Assembly: GCA_964442075.1 (NCBI GenBank)
Contig: CAYTWH010000028.1
Span: 1 to 45,784, forward strand
Length of the DNA stretch: 45,784 nt
DNA from: CAYTAU01 sp964442075
Lineage (GTDB): Bacteria; Bacteroidota; Bacteroidia; Bacteroidales; CAYTAU01
Direction: 5' to 3'
Of the stretch, positions 39,810 to 45,784 are shown one piece after another. Position numbers and translations under genes: made by a program. Below the pieces are notes generated by a model. The model made no database searches. It worked only from the letters and a program-made list of their open reading frames with translations, and had not been told where the DNA came from. Positions within the stretch are counted from its first letter, which is position 1; the number at the start of each line of letters is the position of its first letter.

Positions 39810-40568
39810 TTGAGAATTAAAAGTATATTAGTATCACAGCCAAAACCTCAAACGGAAAAATCTCCATATTTTGATTTGGCAAATAAATATAATTTAAAAA
39901 TTGATTTTCGCCCGTTTATTCAAGTTGAAGGAATAAGTGCAAAAGAATTCAGACAACAAAAAATAAAAATATTGGATCATACTGCTATTATTTTTACTAG
40001 TAGAACAGCTGTTGACCATTTTTTTAAAATTTGTGAACTAACAAGAACTACTGTTCCTGAAACATTAAAATATTTTTGTATCTCTGAATCTACGGCTTTT
40101 TATCTTCAAAAATATATTGTTTATCGTAAAAGAAAGATTTTTTACGGTAAAACTAAATTTGACGAACTTTTAACTACAATATTAAAGCATAAAGAGGAAA
40201 AATTTCTATTGCCATTATCCGATATTCATAAATTAGATTTACCTAAAAGTCTTACAAAAAATAAGATTAACTATTCTAAAGCCATTTTATACAGAACGGT
40301 AAGCTCTGATCTTTCTGATCTAGAGGAGGTTGATTACGACATTCTTGTTTTTTTCAGTCCTTCAGGGATTAAATCATTGTATAAAAATTTTACTGATTTT
40401 AAACAGAGCGATACAATTATAGCATCATTTGGACCAACAACTGCAAAAGCGGCAAAAGATGCAGGATTGCGATTAGATATTCAGGTGCCAATGCCTCATG
40501 CTCCATCAATGACAATGGCATTGGATCAATTTATTAAAAAGCACAACAAGAATTCTAAAAAGCAATAG
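39810..40568 (+). CDS. hemD: Uroporphyrinogen-III synthase
   Basis: This 252-residue HemD cyclises and inverts ring D of hydroxymethylbilane in tetrapyrrole synthesis. Landmarks are KSILVSQPKP at the start, FTSRTAVDHFF, LVFFSPSGIKSL and SFGPTTAKAAKDAGL. The start is TTG 39810, as no ATG gives the conserved N-terminus. No hairpin terminator is obvious; a weak AAAGG/CCTTT stem is present near 40660. Confidence 0.9.
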   Translation: MRIKSILVSQPKPQTEKSPYFDLANKYNLKIDFRPFIQVEGISAKEFRQQKIKILDHTAIIFTSRTAVDHFFKICELTRTTVPETLKYFCISESTAFYLQKYIVYRKRKIFYGKTKFDELLTTILKHKEEKFLLPLSDIHKLDLPKSLTKNKINYSKAILYRTVSSDLSDLEEVDYDILVFFSPSGIKSLYKNFTDFKQSDTIIASFGPTTAKAAKDAGLRLDIQVPMPHAPSMTMALDQFIKKHNKNSKKQ

Positions 40569-40751
40569 CATTTTTTACAATTCCTTTTTTAAATGCAGGT
40601 TGACAATATAATGGCATTGTTTGAGTTTCTATTTATCCATTTAAACCAAATTTCTTCAAAGGCAAAAACCTTTTTGTTCAGTATATTTATATAAATTATC
40701 AGGTTGTTTATCAAAGAAATTGATAAAATTTCTAAAATAAAATAAAAATAT

Positions 40752-40759
40752 TAACTTTG
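40752..40759 (+). promoter_or_regulatory. Candidate -7 promoter of the PorP/SprF gene (TAACTTTG)
   Basis: Exact TAnnTTTG match, about 22 nt before the TTG start at 40781. No -33 TTTG at the expected spacing. Confidence 0.5.
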
Positions 40760-40780
40760 TCATTATAAGAATAGATTGAT

Positions 40781-41797
40781 TTGAGAAATTTTATAAAAAT
40801 ATCATTATTTATTATTGTTTTTGTATTAGTTAAAACAACATTCTCGCAAGATATTCATTTTTCACAGTTTTATGCCTCTCCATTATCTTTATCTCCATAC
40901 CAAACAGGAAATTATAATGGTGACTGGAGATTTATGCATAATTATAGAACACAATGGCGTTCAATTTCAGAACCATTCAATACTATTTCAGTAGGATACG
41001 ATAGGAACTTTTATATTTATAATGAACAATTAAGTGGAGGAATATTTTTTATTAATGATAAATCGGGAGATGCATCACTAACAATAAATAAAATATATTT
41101 ATCAATGGCATATCATAAAACAATAAATAACAACAACCTTCATTTTGGAATTCAACCGGGATATGTTATGAAAAGTTTTGGTGTAGATGGCACAACTTTT
41201 CCTAATCAATTTGATATGACATCGGGACAATTTAGTAGCGATTTGGATAATAATGAAACTACTCTTGAAGAAGATCTTTCTTATTTTGATATTAATGCAG
41301 GAGTAGCATGGAGCAGAAAATTTAATAAAATTGAACCTATTTTTGGATTATCCTTTTTTCATATAACCCACCCAAAAGAATCTTTTTTACCTGACAACAA
41401 TCATTTACCAATGCGAACATCAATATATGGAGGTGCAAATTTTGATATTTTTGGTAAAATTGTGTTAATGCCACATTTAATATATATGAGGCATAAAAGG
41501 GCAACAGAGTTTTTATTAGGTAATAATTTTGGATACAAATTTAAAGAAAACGAATTTAAAATTAATATGTTATATGCAGGTCTGTTTTTTCGCGACGGGC
41601 TTGATTTAAAGATGGATGCTTTTATTGCTGTTGCCGGTATTCGTGTTTATAATTTTGATATTGGCTTTAGTTACGATTTTAATATTTCACCACTTAAAGT
41701 TGCTACCGGAATGAAAGGCGCATTAGAATTTAGTTTAATATATACAGGTGCTAGTACATTATTACAAAAAATAGCTATTCCTTGTGACAGATACTAA
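40781..41797 (+). CDS. PorP/SprF-family type IX secretion/gliding outer-membrane protein
   Basis: This 338-residue protein belongs to the PorP/SprF family. It has a signal peptide (FIIVFVLVKTTFSQ), then DIHFSQFYASPLSLSP and QTGNYNGDWRFMHNYRTQW, landmarks of the family, and a beta-barrel that ends ALEFSLIYTG. PorP/SprF proteins assist surface presentation of T9SS cargo such as SprB. The start is TTG 40781, because no ATG precedes the signal peptide. The next gene overlaps by 14 nt. Confidence 0.92.
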   Translation: MRNFIKISLFIIVFVLVKTTFSQDIHFSQFYASPLSLSPYQTGNYNGDWRFMHNYRTQWRSISEPFNTISVGYDRNFYIYNEQLSGGIFFINDKSGDASLTINKIYLSMAYHKTINNNNLHFGIQPGYVMKSFGVDGTTFPNQFDMTSGQFSSDLDNNETTLEEDLSYFDINAGVAWSRKFNKIEPIFGLSFFHITHPKESFLPDNNHLPMRTSIYGGANFDIFGKIVLMPHLIYMRHKRATEFLLGNNFGYKFKENEFKINMLYAGLFFRDGLDLKMDAFIAVAGIRVYNFDIGFSYDFNISPLKVATGMKGALEFSLIYTGASTLLQKIAIPCDRY

Positions 41798-44096
41798 AAA
41801 ACATATATTAATACTAGCCTTAGTTTTATTCTCTTTTTCAATTTTTGGACAAGGAGCGGGAAATTCTATGTCGTTCCACCCATGGCAAATTAAAAATTTT
41901 GCAAAAAATGCTATTCGAATAGGTGATATTTATACAGCTATCGATTATTTGGAGGTTTATACACAATTAAAGCCGGAAAATTATAAGGAAGTATTTATGC
42001 TTGCCGAGCTTTATAGAAGATCGAGAGATTATGTTAAAGCAGAAAAGTGGTATCTGAAGGCATATCGTGGAGATGAAAAAAAGTATATTAAAGCATTATA
42101 TTATCATGCATTAATGCAAAAAATGAATGGCAAATATGATTTAGCCAGTGAAAATTTTATAAAATTCAGAAAGAAATGTAAAGGGCTTAAAGATGCCCGA
42201 CTCTATAAGAAATTAGCTCAAAATGAAGTGCGGGGTTGTGAAATAGCACCTATACTTATTGATTCTTCCTTAAAAGTTCTTATTACTCACCTTGATACAT
42301 CTGTTAATAAAGCTCATATTGATTTTGCTCCAGTTTCTATTAATGAACAAACAATGTTGTATTCTTCATTAAAAGCTGATAAAATAGAATATTATAATCC
42401 TAATGATACTTTGAGAAAAATGCCTGTTAGAAAATTTTATCTGGCAAAAAAACATGGAGAGAATTGGAAAAATACAGGAGAATTTGAAGGCCCTTTTAAT
42501 GACCCTGAAATTAATTCCGGAAATGGTGCATTTTCGCCAGATGGTATGAAGTTCTATTTTACACGTTCAGAAAAAAACTGGCAAAATAAAGTAATAAGCA
42601 AAATATATGTAAGCGAAAGATTTAGAGGCAAATGGACAGAGCCTGAAAAGATGCCGGAACCAATAAATAATCCAAAATATACTACAACACAACCAACAAT
42701 TGGTATCGAATCTGTAAAAAATGAAGAGGTTATGTATTTTGTTTCAGATAGGCCGGGGGGAAAAGGAGGATTGGATATATGGTTTACAATTTATAATAAA
42801 AAGAAAAAGAGTTTTAAACTTCCTAAAAATGCCGGAAGTAAGATAAATACAATAGGCGATGAAATGTCTCCGTATTATGATATGGAAACAAGAAAAATGT
42901 TTTTTAGTTCAACAGGACATCCGGGTATTGGTGGTTATGATATTTTTAAATCAACCGGAGAAATAAGAAGATGGGCTGATCCTGAAAATGTTGGATATCC
43001 TATTAATTCGCAAGCAGATGATGTTTACTATACAATAAATAAAGATAGAGAAAGAGCTTTTTTTGTTTCTAATAGAGAGGGTGGAATATCCTTGAAAAAT
43101 CCAACATGTTGTGACGATATTTATGGTTTTAGATGGACAGAATACATTCATATTGCAGTTAAAGGTCCTGTTTTTGAAATGGTTAACCTGCAAAAAATAG
43201 ATACACTTATTCAATATATTGAAAGAATTACAGATACTTTAGAAATTGATACTATTGGAATTGACAGTCTACCAAAGCCTGTTGATATTCTTATGGAAAT
43301 AGATACTTCGAGTGTTGAACAAATGAAAATGCTTAATAATGCTAATGTGATGCTTTATCTGGTTAAATTAGAGGATGGTATTGAAGAAACATATTTAATA
43401 AAAAGCATGAAAGCAAGAGATGCCGGAAATTATATTTTTGCACTTGAGCAAGGTAATGATTATCGTTTAATTGCTGAATGTGATGGGTATTTTAATACTC
43501 AGGAAGATATTTCTACAACAAAAATTATTACTTCCGACACCTTAGAACAAGCATTAGAATTGAAAAAAATACCAATAAAAGCTATTGTTCTTGAGAATAT
43601 TTATTATGAATTTGATAAATCTGATCTTACAGAAAACGCAAAAACAACCATAGATTCAACAATTTTAATGATATTAAAAGATAATCCTAAGTTAATTGTT
43701 GAATTAAGCTCACATACAGACAGTAAGGGAGATGATGATTACAACCTTAAGCTTTCTCAAGAACGTGCCGAAAGTGTTGTTAACTATCTGACTAATGGTG
43801 GTATTGGTAAAAAACGCTTGATTGCAAAAGGTTATGGAGAAACACTACCAATTGCTGATAATAAAAATCCAGATGGCAGTGATAACCCTGAAGGCAGACA
43901 AATAAACAGAAGAACCGAATTTAAGGTTATTGGTTCATCAGATCAATTCTCAAAACTTAATCAAAGTGGATTTACTATAAAGAGTGGCGAAGGTGTTAAA
44001 TCTTTCAATACAAAAGCATTTGATGAAGAGAGTGAGGAAAAAACGGAGGATGAAAATGATAATAAAAATGAAATTATTGCGCCTGACACAGAATAG
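41784..44096 (+). CDS. OmpA-family protein with TPR-like and PD40 (WD40-like) repeats
   Basis: This 770-residue protein has a signal peptide (ILILALVLFSFSIFGQ) and a GTG start at 41784. A helical TPR-like region follows, then PD40-like propeller blades (FSPDGMKFYFTRSEKNW, VMYFVSDRPGGKGGLDIW, RKMFFSSTGHPGIGGYDIFK). After a carboxypeptidase-regulatory-like segment comes an OmpA peptidoglycan-binding domain: IYYEFDKSDLTENAKTTIDS, ELSSHTDSKGDD and GRQINRRTEF. It is co-translated with the PorP/SprF gene (14-nt overlap). It anchors a T9SS-associated outer-membrane complex to the cell wall. Confidence 0.92.
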   Translation: MTDTKKHILILALVLFSFSIFGQGAGNSMSFHPWQIKNFAKNAIRIGDIYTAIDYLEVYTQLKPENYKEVFMLAELYRRSRDYVKAEKWYLKAYRGDEKKYIKALYYHALMQKMNGKYDLASENFIKFRKKCKGLKDARLYKKLAQNEVRGCEIAPILIDSSLKVLITHLDTSVNKAHIDFAPVSINEQTMLYSSLKADKIEYYNPNDTLRKMPVRKFYLAKKHGENWKNTGEFEGPFNDPEINSGNGAFSPDGMKFYFTRSEKNWQNKVISKIYVSERFRGKWTEPEKMPEPINNPKYTTTQPTIGIESVKNEEVMYFVSDRPGGKGGLDIWFTIYNKKKKSFKLPKNAGSKINTIGDEMSPYYDMETRKMFFSSTGHPGIGGYDIFKSTGEIRRWADPENVGYPINSQADDVYYTINKDRERAFFVSNREGGISLKNPTCCDDIYGFRWTEYIHIAVKGPVFEMVNLQKIDTLIQYIERITDTLEIDTIGIDSLPKPVDILMEIDTSSVEQMKMLNNANVMLYLVKLEDGIEETYLIKSMKARDAGNYIFALEQGNDYRLIAECDGYFNTQEDISTTKIITSDTLEQALELKKIPIKAIVLENIYYEFDKSDLTENAKTTIDSTILMILKDNPKLIVELSSHTDSKGDDDYNLKLSQERAESVVNYLTNGGIGKKRLIAKGYGETLPIADNKNPDGSDNPEGRQINRRTEFKVIGSSDQFSKLNQSGFTIKSGEGVKSFNTKAFDEESEEKTEDENDNKNEIIAPDTE

Positions 44097-44099
44097 AAT

Positions 44100-45326
44100 T
44101 TAAATTTCCTTATATATTTTCTCATATTTTTTTACACCAACACTTTTTAAGTCAAACATTTTTTTTGCTTCATTATGAATCTCAACGGGGTTAGAATTTT
44201 TCAAATTCATAACAAGCTCTTCAAACTTATCACTACCATGAATATTTTTTACATCTATAGTCCTTCCAAAAAGCTTATTACTAAAAATTTCATCCATATC
44301 ACCAACACTTTTGTTTACTATCATAGGTATACCCATAGCTAATATCTCCGCTACTTTTGTTGGACTACTCGCTTTCTTTGAAAAACAAGGTTTGATAAAT
44401 GAGATACCAATATCAACACAACTTAAATAATAAGGCAATTTTTCCCTGCTTGAATTTATAGTTAATATATCATCAGATGATATTCCTATTTGTTTGATAT
44501 TTTCAGAGTATGGCAATATGCTGTCATTTGAAATAAGAAGAAAAAAAGCATTTTTAAATTGATTTTTTATTTGTTTAAAAAACTCAAACATTTCGTTTAT
44601 TAAATACCAAGTTCCAAGTGAACCAAGGTAACAGAAAACAAGTTTTTCTGCATCAATATTTAATTCTTTTCTACATTTTTGTTTTACATCTTGACTAGGA
44701 ATTACAAAATGATTAAAATCAGAACAACAAGGAATTACTTCAATTTTACTATCATTTACATTTTGTATCTGCATTTTAAGTATTTCATATTTCCCTGAGT
44801 TTGTAAGGCTAATTATCTTATCGGATTCACTAAAGAACTCTTTCTCCTTTTTCTTAAAATACTTATAAACGTAATTATATATTGGATTTTTCAAACTCCA
44901 AATATTTCCATCAACTCTTTCATCAGGAAAAAATCCACGCATATCGAAAACGAATTTTACTTGATATTTTCGTTTAAGTTTTAATCCTATTATTGATGCA
45001 ATATAACTTCTGCAATGAACAATATTTATGTTGTATTGTTTTGTTATTTTGAATGCTTTTATTTTCATATTAATAATATCAAGTAGCGTTGATATTATTG
45101 GTGGGCGTTTATGGTAAAAAACAGGGTGCCATATAATATTTGAATTGGAAATAAGGTCATTAATAGTGTGTTTATTTTTGTAATATTTATTCTTTTTTTC
45201 GCAACTAATAATATGAATTTTATTTACATTTTTTTCTAATCCTAATAGATACGGAAGTATTTGCGATCTGCCAAGCGGATCTGTTAAACCATCATAAGTG
45301 AGATATAAAATTCTTTTATTTTGCAT
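44100..45326 (-). CDS. Glycosyltransferase family 4 protein
   Basis: This 408-residue enzyme moves a sugar from a nucleotide-sugar donor. The N-terminal segment LYLTYDGLTDPLGRSQILPY is characteristic of a GT4 subgroup, and the C-terminal part carries the donor-binding ASSPTKVAEILAMGIPMIVNKS and the EX7E-type region. GT-B fold. Stands alone on the minus strand, converging with the OmpA gene 4 bp away. Likely role in cell-surface polysaccharide or LPS synthesis. Confidence 0.88.
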   Translation of the reverse strand: MQNKRILYLTYDGLTDPLGRSQILPYLLGLEKNVNKIHIISCEKKNKYYKNKHTINDLISNSNIIWHPVFYHKRPPIISTLLDIINMKIKAFKITKQYNINIVHCRSYIASIIGLKLKRKYQVKFVFDMRGFFPDERVDGNIWSLKNPIYNYVYKYFKKKEKEFFSESDKIISLTNSGKYEILKMQIQNVNDSKIEVIPCCSDFNHFVIPSQDVKQKCRKELNIDAEKLVFCYLGSLGTWYLINEMFEFFKQIKNQFKNAFFLLISNDSILPYSENIKQIGISSDDILTINSSREKLPYYLSCVDIGISFIKPCFSKKASSPTKVAEILAMGIPMIVNKSVGDMDEIFSNKLFGRTIDVKNIHGSDKFEELVMNLKNSNPVEIHNEAKKMFDLKSVGVKKYEKIYKEI

Positions 45327-45403
45327 TTTTGTAACTGTTCACGGGATTAAAATTAAACAACCTTTGTAAATATCCACACTTTTTCTTGAGTATTCGGGAT
45401 GAA

Positions 45404-45664
45404 ATATTAAATGTAAAATGATGAATGTAAAATGTAGATTTTTATTTATCGTCGTTTTCTGCTTTGTTTCTTTCAACTCTTTTAAAATTACTTTCATTTT
45501 ATGAATAATCCCGATTTTTGTTGGAATTGCTCCCTGTACTTCTACATAATTGAATGCAGGAGAAGTGCCGCATTTTACCAATTAACCAGCAATGTGATTT
45601 CCTACTTTTATTTTTATTCATTCTACATTCATCATTGAAAATTCTATATTCTACATTTAATATC
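45404..45664. repeat. Inverted-repeat-bearing non-coding tail with degenerate oligonucleotide repeats
   Basis: The last 458 bp hold no convincing gene; the longest open frame (45339-45581, minus) has no recognisable family. A left block containing ATATTAAATGTA and AATGATGAATGTA (45405-45429) is the inverse of a right block containing TACATTCATCATT (45624-45636) and TACATTTAATAT (45652-45663), separated by about 190 bp. These ATGTA-type motifs resemble short degenerate repeats seen in other Bacteroidota genomes. It may be a decayed MITE or insertion scar. Confidence 0.45.
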
Positions 45665-45784
45665 CAACTTTATTTCCATTTTGTAAAGTTAAATTTTATT
45701 TAATAAATATTTAAACGGTGAATGGTTACGCATTTTCAAATATTATCAAAGTATTTTTTCAAATTGCTATGAAGAACAATTAAT

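Noticed and set aside
45339..45581. An 80-residue open frame on the minus strand near the window end
   Set aside because: No family recognised; it lies inside a repeat-bearing non-coding region, and its composition does not look like neighbouring genes.

Overview
The window is AT-rich, gene-dense chromosomal DNA from a member of the Bacteroidota, most likely an uncultured Bacteroidales-like organism. The evidence is four proteins with type IX secretion (T9SS) C-terminal sorting domains, a PorP/SprF plus OmpA-peptidoglycan pair, DUF4271 next to hemD, an Omp28/TlpA/DUF6029 cluster, almost no Shine-Dalgarno sequences, and several upstream copies of the Bacteroidota -7 promoter motif TAnnTTTG. 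Housekeeping genes (dnaG, gap, ndk, rsmE, ubiX, hemD, split transketolase) show a normal chromosome. No rRNA, tRNA, CRISPR array, prophage or intact insertion sequence was seen.

Layout. 1-133: C-terminal end of a protein made of 14-residue tandem repeats, cut by the window edge. 321-2091: two minus-strand lipoprotein genes. 2423-2980: a membrane-anchored TPR protein. 3117-10775: an apparent accessory locus with an HMA-AraC regulator, a PqqD-like RRE protein, an ATP-grasp ligase, a diaminopimelate-decarboxylase-like PLP enzyme, a urea-transporter/M23-peptidase fusion, an outer-membrane TPR/beta-barrel protein and a periplasmic TPR protein. 10873-13950: a large SprB-repeat T9SS protein. 14145-17368: transketolase N and C halves separated by a VWA-domain gene. 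17432-18955: ECF sigma factor, membrane partner and Spy-like protein. 19007-20944: dnaG. 21111-30012: T9SS cargo and a redox/thioredoxin-fold envelope cluster (two T9SS proteins with CxxC domains, TlpA, DUF6029, Omp28 lipoprotein, porin-like barrel). 30014-40568: mixed housekeeping, including a YciB-like membrane domain fused to a NUDIX hydrolase. 40781-44096: PorP/SprF and OmpA. 44100-45326: a glycosyltransferase, followed by repeat-rich non-coding DNA.

The best candidate for an undescribed system is 3117-10775. The genes are collinear, and two junctions overlap (8 nt and 16 nt), so they are probably co-expressed. An RRE usually binds a peptide. An ATP-grasp enzyme forms an amide or peptide-like bond. 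A fold-type-III PLP enzyme decarboxylates an amino-acid-like group. The UT-M23 fusion joins a small-solute channel to a peptidoglycan-type endopeptidase, and the last two genes supply outer-membrane and periplasmic parts. Together they suggest synthesis, processing and export (or salvage) of a small peptide-like or amino-acid-derived compound. The product is unknown and no convincing precursor peptide is visible, so this is inference from domain content and gene order.

Other points of interest are a nested inverted-repeat element between two convergent genes (32229-32480), a palindromic repeat in the leader of the PqqD gene, and a perfect 10-bp palindrome just upstream of a T9SS cargo promoter.
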